Below are positions 33,549-42,978 of a stretch of 64,000 nucleotides of DNA, in pieces. The notes below the pieces were generated by a model. That model was not told where the DNA came from. It did not search any database and saw only the letters and a program-made list of their open reading frames with translations. Origin of the DNA: Halobaculum limi (GTDB taxonomy: Archaea; Halobacteriota; Halobacteria; Halobacteriales; Haloferacaceae); NCBI RefSeq assembly GCF_029490015.1, contig NZ_CP120468.1, positions 930,001-994,000 of the forward strand, written 5' to 3'. The translations under genes were made by a program, and so were the position numbers. Numbering within the stretch: position 1 is the stretch's first letter; the number at the start of each line of letters is the position of its first letter.

Positions 33549-34421
33549 GTGACCTTTCCCGGTGCTGTCGCCGACCGCGAGGAGGCGGCGTACGTCCTGA
33601 CGGGTGCGCCACTCGACGCGACGACGACGTTTCAGCCGGGCACTCGCTTCGGCCCCGAGCGGATCCGCCGCTTCGCGGCCACCTACGACGACTACGACCA
33701 CCACACCGACGCTTCGTTCTCCGACCTCGGTGTCCACGACGCCGGCGACGTCCCCGCGTGGGACGCCGTCGACGACTATCTCGACCACCTCAGCGCCGAG
33801 CTTCGCGCGGCGGTCATCGACGACGCCGTCCCGCTCCTCCTCGGCGGCGAACACACTGTCACGTGGGCGGGCGTGCGCGCCACCGACCCCGACGTGCTCG
33901 TCACGCTCGACGCGCACCTCGACCTCCGTGACGCCTACGACGGCAATCCGCTGAACCACGCCTGCGTCGTCCGCCGCTGCTTGGACGGCTACGCGGGCGG
34001 GGACGGAGCCGACGACTACCCCACCGTCGACGAGGTGGTCGTCCTCGGCGCTCGAACTGGCTCACCCGAGGAGTTCGAGCGTGCCGACCACGACGACGTG
34101 ACTGTGGTCCCCCCCGAAGACGTGGCCGACTGGGAGCCAGCGTTCGGCGACCGCGACGTGTACCTCTCGGTCGACATCGACGGCGCGGACCCCGGCTTCG
34201 CGCCCGGTACGGGGACGATGGAGCCGTTCGGCCTCACGCCCCGAGAGATGCGCGACGCCGTCCGCGCGGTCGCCCCCCACTGCGTCGGTATCGACGCCGT
34301 CGAAGTGAACGACCGCGACGACGGGCAGGCGGCGGCGCTGGCGGGCAAACTCCTCCGTGCGGCGGTGTACGCCCACGCCGCGGCCGCCGCCGACGCGACG
34401 GGCACGGCGGACGCGCCGTAA
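33549..34421 (+). CDS. speB: Agmatinase/ureohydrolase family protein
   Basis: A 290-aa GTG-initiated ureohydrolase. The Mn ligands are in GGEHTVTW, DAHLDLRD and SVDIDGADPGFAPGTG. Such enzymes split agmatine to putrescine and urea. Next to aIF5A in haloarchaea, a homologue has been proposed to remove urea from an agmatine-modified aIF5A to give deoxyhypusine. The 7-nt spacing from aIF5A supports that role; substrate choice cannot be read from sequence alone. Confidence 0.88.
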   Translation: MTFPGAVADREEAAYVLTGAPLDATTTFQPGTRFGPERIRRFAATYDDYDHHTDASFSDLGVHDAGDVPAWDAVDDYLDHLSAELRAAVIDDAVPLLLGGEHTVTWAGVRATDPDVLVTLDAHLDLRDAYDGNPLNHACVVRRCLDGYAGGDGADDYPTVDEVVVLGARTGSPEEFERADHDDVTVVPPEDVADWEPAFGDRDVYLSVDIDGADPGFAPGTGTMEPFGLTPREMRDAVRAVAPHCVGIDAVEVNDRDDGQAAALAGKLLRAAVYAHAAAAADATGTADAP

Positions 34422-34480
34422 TCCACCGTCGTTGACAGCGTCGCGCCGACTACATATTCCCGGAGCGTGAACGCCGCCGT

Positions 34481-35248
34481 ATGCAACGCTCCACGTTCGT
34501 CGACCGACTCGACGAGACACTCGACACCGACGCGTACAGCGACCTCGACGCCTCGCCGAACGGCCTCCAAGTCGGCACACGCGAGGGTGACGTGACGCGC
34601 GTCGCCTTCGCCGTCGACGCTGTCGAGGCGACGGCGCGGGAAACCATCGAGTGGGGGGCCGACCTCCTCGTCACTCACCACGGGATGATCTGGGGCGGCC
34701 TCGACCGCGTGACCGGCCGCGAGTACGACCGCATCGAACCGCTCGTCGCCAACGACGTCGCCCTGTACGTCTCGCATCTCCCCCTCGACGGCCACCAGGA
34801 ACTGGGCAACGCCGCCGGCGTCGCCGACACCCTCGGCCTCGTCGACCGCGACCCGTTCGGCGAGATGGGCCCCGAACACGTCGGGCAAGCCGGTGTCGCA
34901 CCCGACGGACTCACACGCGAGGCGGTCGCCGACACGCTGGCGGCGGACCTCGACCACGCGGGCGAAGGAGTACAGGTGCTTCCGTTCGGCCCCGACCGTA
35001 TCGACACCGTCGGCATCGTCACCGGGAGCGGCAGCGACTGGCTTCGCGAGGCTGAATCCCGCGGCCTCGACGCCCTCGTCACGGGCGAGGGGAAGGGGAA
35101 GGCGTACCACGAGGCACGCGAGGCGGGCGTCAACGTGTTCCTCGCGGGCCACTACGCCACCGAGACGTTCGGCGTCCGGTCGCTGCAGGCGCTCGCAGAC
35201 GAGTGGGGCCTGGAGACGCGCTACATCGACCACCCGACCGGACTGTAG
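34481..35248 (+). CDS. Nif3-like dinuclear metal centre protein
   Basis: A 255-aa NIF3-family protein. The metal-binding motifs THHGMIWGG, YVSHLPLDGH and AGHYATETFG match the dinuclear site. Hexameric family members are linked to GTP cyclohydrolase-like folds; the cellular role is unknown. It sits between speB and the photosensory operon. Confidence 0.9.
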   Translation: MQRSTFVDRLDETLDTDAYSDLDASPNGLQVGTREGDVTRVAFAVDAVEATARETIEWGADLLVTHHGMIWGGLDRVTGREYDRIEPLVANDVALYVSHLPLDGHQELGNAAGVADTLGLVDRDPFGEMGPEHVGQAGVAPDGLTREAVADTLAADLDHAGEGVQVLPFGPDRIDTVGIVTGSGSDWLREAESRGLDALVTGEGKGKAYHEAREAGVNVFLAGHYATETFGVRSLQALADEWGLETRYIDHPTGL

Positions 35249-35358
35249 CCGACACCCGCTACCGGCCACGACTGCGCCCGCCAGCGACGGCGAGTGTCCG
35301 ACACACTCTGTGATTCAATTGTGATACTCGGGTACGTGCTTTCATACGCCCGACGACG

Positions 35359-37632
35359 GTGTCTCACGCGATGCAATTCACAGACGTCTGGGGGTCGTTG
35401 GTCCCAGACAGACTTCGCCGTCGATACGCGGCGAAGTTGACGGTCGCGTTGCTGGTGGTGGTCGTTCTCACGGTCGCCTTCGGTGCGGTGGTACAGGCGC
35501 AGACGGAGGCGCAACTGCGGCAAGACGTCGACGAGGAACTGTCGACCACGGCCGCGGTTCGGGCGGACACGCTCGATACGTGGCTCAGCGGCGTTCAGAA
35601 GCAGACCGTCCTCACGTCCCAACACCCGGCGATGGTCTCCGGCGACCTCGACCGGGTGAACGGTCACCTCGAACAGTTGCAGGTGAGCGGTGCGATTCCC
35701 GCCGGTGTCGCCGCGGTCCACTACTACGACACCGCGGACAAGCGCATCGTCGCGTCGACGAGCGACAAGATGGTCGGCGTCAGTCCGGCCGACCAGGGCG
35801 CGCCGTTCGCACAGACCCCGCCGACGTTCGACGGCGCCGACGATACGCACGTCACCGACCCGTTCGAGGTGCCCGTCGTTGACCACCCGGTCGTCGCGGT
35901 CGTCTCGCCGGTACCGGGCGCGGAGAACCGCGCGGTCATCTACATGTTGAACATCGAGACGCACGCGTCGGCGCTCGCGGGCACCTCCGGCACGGAGACG
36001 ATGGTCGTGGACGCCGACGGCGAGTTCGTCGTCCACCCGGACGCGTCGCAGATTGGCGAGGCGTTCGCGGCCGCCGATGCACTGCTCGGTGCGTCCGACC
36101 TCGTCGAGCGAGACGGGCAGGTGATGACGTCGGCGAACGTCGTCTCGACCGACTGGACGGTCGTCACGCGAACGCCGGCGGCACAGGCGTACGCCCTCGG
36201 TGACCGCGTCACCTCGAATATTCTCGGCCTCATCCTGTTGACCGTCGTCGGCCTCTCGGTCGTCGGCGTCACCATCGGGTCGAACACGGTCGTCGCTCTC
36301 CGGCGACTCGCGGACACCGCCGACGCCATCGCCGGTGGCGACTACGAGGCAGGGATGGAGACGAACCGCGTCGACGAGGTGGGTCGGGTCGTCGACTCCG
36401 TCGAGACGATGCGCGACTCGCTTCGCTCGACGATCGCAGAGGCCGACGACGCACGTGCGGAGGCCGAACGCGCCCGTGCCAGCGCACAGGCCAGCGCCGA
36501 CGCCGTCGAGGAGACCGCCGCCGAGTACGGCGCGGTGATGCGGTCGGTCGCCGACGGCGACCTCACCCGCCGGGTCGACGCCGACACCGACAGCGCCGCG
36601 ATGCGTGCGGTCGGCGAGGCGTTCAACGAGATGGTCTCGGCGATCGAAGACACCATCGCGGACGTGAAGCGGTTCTCCGGCCGCGTCGTCGACGAGGCCG
36701 AGGTCGCCGAGACGAACGCCGCGGAGGTTCGCGAGGCCAGCGAGTCGGTCGCCGTCTCCGTCGACGAAATCGCAGACGGTGCGGACGAACAGACCGGTCA
36801 CCTCCACGACGTCGAAGCCGAGATGTCGGACCTGTCGGCGTCGGCCGAGGAGGTCGCGTCGACGGTCGTCTCCGTCTCTGAACGCGCGAGCAGCGCAAGC
36901 GAGGCCGGCGAGTCCGGCCAACAGACTGCCGAGGAAGCGCTCGCCGAGATGGACGCTGTCCGCGAGCGAACGGCCGAGACGATGGCCGAACTCGAACAGT
37001 TGGACGACGAGGTGGCCGAGATCGGTGAGATCGCGGAGGTCATCGGCGACATCGCCGAGCAGACGAACCTGCTCGCACTCAATGCCTCCATCGAGGCCGC
37101 CCGCACCGGCGCGGGCGGCGACGGGTTCGCCGTCGTCGCAGACGAGGTGAAGTCGCTCGCGGAGGAGACGAAAGAGTCCGCGGAGGCGGTCGAGGCGCGC
37201 ATCCACCGCGTGCAAGCCCGCACGGGCGACGCCGTGGAGGGGATGCGTGCGACCGACGACCGCGTGCGGGCGGGCGCGGAGACGGTCGAGGGAGCGATCG
37301 ATTCGCTGTCGACCGTCGCCGGGCACGTCGACGGCATCGACGACGACCTCTCGGAGATCGAACGCGCGACAGAGCAACAGGCCGGGGCCGCCGAGTCCGT
37401 CGTCGGGATGGTCGAGGAAGTCGCCGCCATCGGCGACGAGACCACGGCCGAGGCCGCCGAGGCCGCGGCCGCGACCGACCAGCAGACGGCCGCCCTCGCC
37501 GACGTCGACACCGCCGCGACCGACCTCGCGACGCGGGCACGACGGCTCCGGGGCCTCCTCACGGAGTTCGACGTCGCCGCCGGCGCGACGTTGGAGACGA
37601 CTGCCCGCGGCCACACGGAGGCTGACGACTGA
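35359..37632 (+). CDS. htr: Sensory rhodopsin transducer (HtrII-like methyl-accepting protein)
   Basis: A 757-aa chemotaxis transducer. TM1 (about 25-48), an extracellular sensor-like domain (about 49-280), TM2 (about 286-310), a HAMP region and a long cytoplasmic coiled coil follow in order. The hairpin tip [20 protein letters not shown] and [13 protein letters not shown] are the kinase-control region. Size and large outer domain are closer to Halobacterium HtrII (about 765 aa) than to HtrI. The rhodopsin gene starts one base before its stop ends. The start could also be ATG 35371. Confidence 0.92.
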   Translation: MSHAMQFTDVWGSLVPDRLRRRYAAKLTVALLVVVVLTVAFGAVVQAQTEAQLRQDVDEELSTTAAVRADTLDTWLSGVQKQTVLTSQHPAMVSGDLDRVNGHLEQLQVSGAIPAGVAAVHYYDTADKRIVASTSDKMVGVSPADQGAPFAQTPPTFDGADDTHVTDPFEVPVVDHPVVAVVSPVPGAENRAVIYMLNIETHASALAGTSGTETMVVDADGEFVVHPDASQIGEAFAAADALLGASDLVERDGQVMTSANVVSTDWTVVTRTPAAQAYALGDRVTSNILGLILLTVVGLSVVGVTIGSNTVVALRRLADTADAIAGGDYEAGMETNRVDEVGRVVDSVETMRDSLRSTIAEADDARAEAERARASAQASADAVEETAAEYGAVMRSVADGDLTRRVDADTDSAAMRAVGEAFNEMVSAIEDTIADVKRFSGRVVDEAEVAETNAAEVREASESVAVSVDEIADGADEQTGHLHDVEAEMSDLSASAEEVASTVVSVSERASSASEAGESGQQTAEEALAEMDAVRERTAETMAELEQLDDEVAEIGEIAEVIGDIAEQTNLLALNASIEAARTGAGGDGFAVVADEVKSLAEETKESAEAVEARIHRVQARTGDAVEGMRATDDRVRAGAETVEGAIDSLSTVAGHVDGIDDDLSEIERATEQQAGAAESVVGMVEEVAAIGDETTAEAAEAAAATDQQTAALADVDTAATDLATRARRLRGLLTEFDVAAGATLETTARGHTEADD

Positions 37633-38351
37633 TGACGGCGTTCACGACGGACCTGTGGCTGTGGCTCGGCTTTGCCGGGATGGCCTTGGGGACGGTGCCG
37701 CCGCTGTGGCAACTGCTGGTCGACTCCGAGCGACGAACCCACTACCTCGCGCTCGCGGGCATCACGGGCATCGCGGCCCTCGCGTACGCGGGGATGGCGC
37801 TCGGTATCGGGACGGTCACCGTCGACGGCCGCCCGCTGTACGGCCTGCGGTACGCCGACTGGCTGGTGACGACGCTGCTGTTGGTCGGCTACCTGTGGCT
37901 GTTGGCCGACGCCGACCGCCGGACGCTCGGTCGCGTCCTCGCACTCGACGCAGCGGTCATCCTGCTGGGTATCGCGGCGGTTGTCCTGCCGACGCCGATT
38001 CGGTTCGCCGCCTTCGCCGCCGGTGGGGTGGCGTTTCTCGCACTCGCGCGCGACTTGATCCGAACGCTCCCGGCGCGGGCGGGCACGACCGACGCCCGGC
38101 GACTCGCGACGTTCGCGAAACTCCGCAACCTGACGGTCGTGTTGTGGACGCTGTACCCGGTCGTGTGGCTGCTCGGCCCCGCGGGACTGGGGCTGTTGTT
38201 CCCATCGGCGGAGGTACTCGTGTTCGTCTACCTCGACGTGGTGGCGAAGGCTGGGTTCGTCATCATCGCGGTGAACTGGGTCGCTGGCGTCGCCGGGTCG
38301 GCCGACACGGACGACACCCCCGCGGACGCAGGCGTCGTCTCTGCCGACTGA
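37632..38351 (+). CDS. sop: Sensory rhodopsin
   Basis: A 239-aa seven-helix retinal protein. Helix G carries the retinal Lys206 in YLDVVAKAGF. The counterion Asp76 sits in RYADWLVTT, and the proton-donor position of bacteriorhodopsin (D96) is Tyr87, so it is a sensor, not a pump. Y175-P176 and WLLGPAGLGLLFP resemble Natronomonas sensory rhodopsin II. Odd points: Ala205 precedes Lys206 where SRII has Thr, and the helix-C proline is Leu82. It pairs with the preceding transducer; signal transfer goes to CheA/CheW. Confidence 0.92.
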   Translation: MTAFTTDLWLWLGFAGMALGTVPPLWQLLVDSERRTHYLALAGITGIAALAYAGMALGIGTVTVDGRPLYGLRYADWLVTTLLLVGYLWLLADADRRTLGRVLALDAAVILLGIAAVVLPTPIRFAAFAAGGVAFLALARDLIRTLPARAGTTDARRLATFAKLRNLTVVLWTLYPVVWLLGPAGLGLLFPSAEVLVFVYLDVVAKAGFVIIAVNWVAGVAGSADTDDTPADAGVVSAD

Positions 38352-38443
38352 ACGGGCGGCGACCGACGACGCTGCTTCTTCTTGGCTGACTGGTCTGGCT
38401 GTGAACCACGCGGTTCAAGCGCCCCGCCGCCACAAACCCGCGT

Positions 38444-39505
38444 ATGAGCGACGAGGGTCACGACGGCGACGACCACGAACACGACGATACGGAGTACGAG
38501 ACGCCCCACCGCGAGGCGTTCGACCACGACCCGCTGGGGCACACGCGCGTCTCCGGCGGGATGAGCGTCGGCCAGTTGGTCGAGCAGTACGGCCACGCCG
38601 GCATCGGCGCGGAGTCGGTCCACGGCGCGGCGGACGTGCTCTCGGAGATGTGGGCCGACGACGACTGCACGGTGTTCCTCTCGTTGGCGGGTGCGATGGT
38701 GCCGACGGGGATGCGTCGCGTCGTCGTCGACCTCATCCGCGACGGCTACGTCGACGCCCTCGTCACGACGGGCGCGAACCTCACCCACGACGCCATCGAG
38801 GCCATCGGCGGCAAACACCACCACGGCGAGGAGCGGCAGGAGGGCAAGACCCTGCGCGAACACGATGAGCAACTCCGCGACGAGGAGGTCGACCGCATCT
38901 ACAACGTCTACCTCCCGCAGGAGCACTTCGCGGAGTTCGAGTCGCACCTCCGCGAGGAGGTGTTCCCGCCGCTTGCCGAGCGAGACGGTGCGGTCAGCAT
39001 CGCCGAGTTGTGCGCGGAGTTGGGTCGGGCGAACGCCACGGTGAACGACCGCGAGAACGTCGAGGAAGGGGCCGGCGTCGCCGCCGCCGCGTACGAACAC
39101 GACGTGCCGGTGTACTGTCCGGCAGTGCAAGACTCCGTCCTCGGGCTACAGGCGTGGATGTACGCACAGACTTCGGATCTGACGCTCGATGCGCTGGCGG
39201 ATATGACGCCGCTGACGGACCAGGCGTTCGAGGCAGACACGGCTGGCTGTCTGCTCGTCGGCGGCGGTGTCCCGAAGAACTTCACCCTCCAGACGATGCT
39301 CGTCACGCCGCGAGCGTACGACTACGCGGTGCAGGTGACGATGGATCCGGAGGCGACCGGCGGCCTCTCGGGGGCGACGCTGGAGGAGGCGCGGTCGTGG
39401 GGGAAGTTGGAGAAAGACGCGCGGAACGCGTCGGTGTACGGCGACGCGACGGTGTTTCTGCCGTTGCTCGTCGCAGCGGCGCGCGAACGTGTCGAAGCCG
39501 AGTAG
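38444..39505 (+). CDS. dhs: Deoxyhypusine synthase
   Basis: A 353-aa DHS. Landmarks are the TTGANLTHD block and the catalytic Lys region ARSWGKLEKDAR, corresponding to Lys329 of the human enzyme. DHS transfers the aminobutyl group to aIF5A Lys36 (here with spermidine or agmatine, as haloarchaea lack much spermidine). N-terminal acidic/His extension (about 1-25) is species-specific. With aIF5A and the agmatinase it forms a hypusine set. Confidence 0.92.
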   Translation: MSDEGHDGDDHEHDDTEYETPHREAFDHDPLGHTRVSGGMSVGQLVEQYGHAGIGAESVHGAADVLSEMWADDDCTVFLSLAGAMVPTGMRRVVVDLIRDGYVDALVTTGANLTHDAIEAIGGKHHHGEERQEGKTLREHDEQLRDEEVDRIYNVYLPQEHFAEFESHLREEVFPPLAERDGAVSIAELCAELGRANATVNDRENVEEGAGVAAAAYEHDVPVYCPAVQDSVLGLQAWMYAQTSDLTLDALADMTPLTDQAFEADTAGCLLVGGGVPKNFTLQTMLVTPRAYDYAVQVTMDPEATGGLSGATLEEARSWGKLEKDARNASVYGDATVFLPLLVAAARERVEAE

Positions 39506-39520
39506 ACGACTGGTAGCCGT

Positions 39521-39625
39521 CTAGTCGACGAGACCCTCGTCTCGTACGTGTCGTTCGAGTTCCTCTGGCGAGTCGAATCCTCTGCCACAGTCGTGACAGA
39601 AGACGCGGTCAGATCCGGTTAGGCT
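39521..39625 (-). CDS. Short half zinc-finger protein, about 34 aa
   Basis: The core FCHDCGRGFDSPEELERHVRDEGLVD looks like a C2H2 finger with C-x2-C and one His but lacks the second His. An ATG at 39625 gives 34 residues; one at 39643 gives 40. Short zinc fingers are common in haloarchaea. Function unknown. Confidence 0.55.
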   Translation of the reverse strand, partial: SLTGSDRVFCHDCGRGFDSPEELERHVRDEGLVD

Positions 39626-39770
39626 CATGTGTACCGATAGCATACTGCAGGAACAGTCTTGAACCCACCGGCCGCCGACAATGTTTACCGAGACGCGAGT
39701 ACCCGCTGACAAGACGGATAGGACGGGCGCTCGGGGACGTGAGTGCCGTCACTCCCGACGCGTCACCGGA

Positions 39771-41024
39771 TCAGGAGTGGTCTGGTCGGTTACGTGCGAA
39801 CCGGCGAGGCCACGGGAGGCTTCGTGAGATGCCCTCCGGCAAGACGTTGCCGACGCCCACGAGGAACGGCCACGGGTCGTCCAGTTTGAGGTAGTCGAAC
39901 CGGGGTTCTCTGAGGATCGAGGTGCCGATGGCCCACACGGTCCCTGGTATCGACGGGCGAGGGACGTGTGGGGAGTCTTCGGTGAGGACGCTCATCAGGT
40001 AGCCCAACTCGCCGTGGAGCATGTGCGTGCCGACGCCGATGTCGTAGTCGTGGTCAATCTCGTCGGCGCGGCCCGTCGCCGCCAGCCAGTAGTACCACGG
40101 ATAGTCTGCGCCGGCCGCGACGGTCGACGGGAGTGACTGCCACATCCGGGGGTTGATCTCCGTGAGGACGTACTCACCGGTCGTGGCGTCGCGCATGTAC
40201 TCGATGCACGCGAGGCCGTTCCACTCGAGGTGATCCAACAGCGCCCGGCCCACCCGCTCCAGTTCGGGGTCGTAGATGGAGCGTCGGTAGACGCCGCCGC
40301 CGCCGGTGTAGGAGTTACCGCGGATCTGTCGGTGCTGGAACGTCGCCAATGCCTCGCCGTCCTGGTACAGGCCGGTGAACATGTACTCGCCGTCGGTGTG
40401 GATGAACTCCTGGACGATGGGGTCGTGACGCATCGCCCGTCGGACCGCCTCGACGTCCGGCGTCTCGCCGTGGCCGGTGTGGTAGATGTGCTTGACGACG
40501 TCCATATCGTCGGGGCCCAACTCGTCGAGGTACGCGTCCGCGAGGACGTTGTACCGCGATTTGATCAGCAGGTCCGGGTCCCAGTCGTCGACCGCAGACA
40601 GCGCCCGCGTCTCGGGGACGGGGACGCCCGCGGCCTCCGCCTCTGCGGCCAGTTGCAGGCGGTCGTGGACGCGTTCCAGTTGCGCCATCGTCGGCACGAC
40701 CAGCGAGACGTGGTCGCTGAACTCGGCTTCGTACCGCGAGAGGACGTACGAGTCCTCTGGACGGACGGGGATGATCGTCTTCACGTCGTCACGTTCGGCG
40801 AGTTCGAGGAGGGCGTCGCGGTACGTCAGCAGTCCTTCACGGGGGTTCGGCAGTGATACAGATTCGTCGCAGTAGCGTGAGGCCGCCGCGGGGACCGTCT
40901 CCTTCTCGGAGGCGATGACGGCGCCGACGCCCCGGCTCGCGAGCGACCGCAGACACGTGTAACTGGAGGCGTCGTGTCCCGTCGGGATCAGGGCACGGTC
41001 GACCGTCCGCTGCGTAGGCTCCAT
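39771..41024 (-). CDS. ATP-grasp domain protein
   Basis: A 417-aa ATP-grasp protein. The N-terminal domain (IPTGHDASSYTCLRSLASRG, LASEKE-like) resembles the preATP-grasp fold; the C-terminal region has IYHTGHG, IVQEFIHTDGEYM and TEINPRMWQSLP, where Glu and Asn bind Mg-ATP. The family ligates amino acids or carboxylates. The substrate is unknown; no peptide cluster is adjacent. It is co-directional with the spermidine-synthase-like gene upstream. Confidence 0.82.
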   Translation of the reverse strand: MEPTQRTVDRALIPTGHDASSYTCLRSLASRGVGAVIASEKETVPAAASRYCDESVSLPNPREGLLTYRDALLELAERDDVKTIIPVRPEDSYVLSRYEAEFSDHVSLVVPTMAQLERVHDRLQLAAEAEAAGVPVPETRALSAVDDWDPDLLIKSRYNVLADAYLDELGPDDMDVVKHIYHTGHGETPDVEAVRRAMRHDPIVQEFIHTDGEYMFTGLYQDGEALATFQHRQIRGNSYTGGGGVYRRSIYDPELERVGRALLDHLEWNGLACIEYMRDATTGEYVLTEINPRMWQSLPSTVAAGADYPWYYWLAATGRADEIDHDYDIGVGTHMLHGELGYLMSVLTEDSPHVPRPSIPGTVWAIGTSILREPRFDYLKLDDPWPFLVGVGNVLPEGISRSLPWPRRFARNRPDHS

Positions 41025-41100
41025 TCGTACTATTCGATTTCGTGAGCCGCGTGATAGATATGCGGCGGCAAACTGGCTACGGGCCCCGGGTAGCGTGTGG

Positions 41101-42744
41101 CTACCCAGTAGACTGCGGGGCACTCGACGGCACACTCGACGGCGGCCGTGCGGCGTCGATACGGATCGCCGGTCGGGCGTTCGCGGGCGGCGAATTGCTC
41201 TCGTTCGTCTCCTGGATCACGTATCGCTGGCCTACCATCGGATCGAGGAGGCTGTCAACCGGTGCCCGGTCGTCGCGCAGGCGGGGCACGTCGTCGGTGC
41301 GCGGCGGCGGAGCGAGCGTCCGTATCTCCTCGTCGAGGCCGATGCCGATGTCGCGGCGGGCGTTGCGATCCAACAGCGTCGCCTCGGAGAGTCGGGTGCC
41401 GTTTTTCGTGGCAACGACTTCGACGTTCTGGACCACGGGACCGCCGAGCGTCGGGAAGCCGTACACCTGCGGGAACACCGCGTTCATCGTGCGATACTCG
41501 GCGCGGTAGAACTGTGATGCGGGACCGCTCGCCGCCGAGACGACGTTCGCGAAGAGGATGCCGTCCTCGTCGAGGCGGTCGCGTGCCAGTCGCATGAACT
41601 CCACCGTCGTCAACTCGAACGGCACCTTGTCTTTCTGGTAGGCGTCGAGGACGATGAGGTCGTACGTGTGGTTCGTCTCGCGGAGGTACTGTCGCCCGCC
41701 CTCGGTGTGAATCTGCAGGCGCGGCGACTCCTCGACGCCGAAGTACGCTTTCGCCGTGTCGACGACCTCGGGGTCGATTTCCGCCACGTCGACGGTCACG
41801 TCGTAGTCTTCGACAAATCGCTTCGGGCCGGTGAAGCCACCGCCGCCGATGAACAGCACCCGGTCTATCTCGTCGGGGTCGTCGGCGAACAGCATCGGGA
41901 GGTGGAAGTAGCGGGTGTACGAGAACACGTGCCGGTTCGGGTCCTCCAGATCCATCGCGCTGTGTCGCTGCCCGTCGAGATACAGCGTGCGCGTGTCACC
42001 GAGGTCAACGACCTGGAGGTGTTGGTACGGCGTCTGCGTCTCGTAGACCACCTGCCCCTCGACGGTGTACCCCGCCGCGCCCGTCGCTGCCGACGTGATC
42101 AACAACAGGGCGACGAACCCAGTGACTGCAGCGCGGTCTCGGCTGATCGGGCGGCTGATCACGAGCGCCGTCACCACCGAGAGGACGCCGAAGACGAGCG
42201 CAATTTGGTTGATGCCGAGCGACGGGACGAGCAGGTACGTCGTCGCGAACGCGCCGACGATGCTGCCGACGGTCCCAAGCATGTAGACGTGACCGGACGC
42301 CTCGCCGATGCCCTCTTTCGCGGACAACTCTGCGGCGCACGGGCTGACGTACCCCAGCAGGTAGGTGGGCGGGCCAAACAGGAGGACGACCGCCGGCAGC
42401 GACGCGATTCGGCTGGGCAGGGGGAACCCGGAGGCCGAGCGCAGGAGGATGTCACCGACGAGGATGAGGCCGGCGACGTACGCCGCGGTGATCAGGAACA
42501 CGCGGGCCATCCGGCCGTTCGTCGCCTGCTGTGCGGCCTGCTTGCCGCCGCGGTGGTAGCCGTAACTCAGCGCCGCGAGGAAGACGCCGATGATGGTGCC
42601 CCACGTGTAGATGCTGCTACCAAACTGCGGGGCGATCATCCGCCCGGCGAGTATCTCTAGTCCCATACTCGCGACGCCGGAGACGAACACGGCCGTCTCC
42701 GGCTTGCTCAAGCGGAGGCTGTCGAGCGACGGCGAACTACTCAT
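41101..42744 (-). CDS. Membrane protein fused to spermidine-synthase-like methyltransferase-fold domain
   Basis: A 547-aa fusion. About eight transmembrane helices (residues 15-225) are followed by an extramembrane domain of the aminopropyltransferase fold: LFIGGGGFTGPKRF, VDVAEIDPEVVDTAK and LIVLDAYQKDKVPFEL. Classical spermidine synthases have GGGDG in the first loop; here it is GGGGF, so aminopropyl transfer is uncertain. Such fusions are common in archaea with unknown function. The ATP-grasp gene lies downstream on the same strand. Confidence 0.8.
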   Translation of the reverse strand: MSSSPSLDSLRLSKPETAVFVSGVASMGLEILAGRMIAPQFGSSIYTWGTIIGVFLAALSYGYHRGGKQAAQQATNGRMARVFLITAAYVAGLILVGDILLRSASGFPLPSRIASLPAVVLLFGPPTYLLGYVSPCAAELSAKEGIGEASGHVYMLGTVGSIVGAFATTYLLVPSLGINQIALVFGVLSVVTALVISRPISRDRAAVTGFVALLLITSAATGAAGYTVEGQVVYETQTPYQHLQVVDLGDTRTLYLDGQRHSAMDLEDPNRHVFSYTRYFHLPMLFADDPDEIDRVLFIGGGGFTGPKRFVEDYDVTVDVAEIDPEVVDTAKAYFGVEESPRLQIHTEGGRQYLRETNHTYDLIVLDAYQKDKVPFELTTVEFMRLARDRLDEDGILFANVVSAASGPASQFYRAEYRTMNAVFPQVYGFPTLGGPVVQNVEVVATKNGTRLSEATLLDRNARRDIGIGLDEEIRTLAPPPRTDDVPRLRDDRAPVDSLLDPMVGQRYVIQETNESNSPPANARPAIRIDAARPPSSVPSSAPQSTG

Positions 42745-42978
42745 TACTCGGGGCACGGCCCGCGTCGGGGTAACTGTTGGCCGCGACACAGAGGAGTAAC
42801 GCACTTGCGGGGGCGGGCGGTAGGTGTGGGTGGCCGATGACGAGGCGACCGCTCAGAGCCTGGGTGGCACCGGTGCCGTGACGAGCCCTATGAGTGCCGA
42901 GGCCAGCGTTTTCGACCGTAGCCAGTTCCGAACGAACGGTGCGTACGTCGCTAACGGGCGACGGGTTCTACCCCATAA

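Noticed and set aside
35221-37614. 797-codon antisense frame opposite the transducer gene
   Set aside because: High G+C codons leave antisense frames open; the transducer on the other strand is clearly real.
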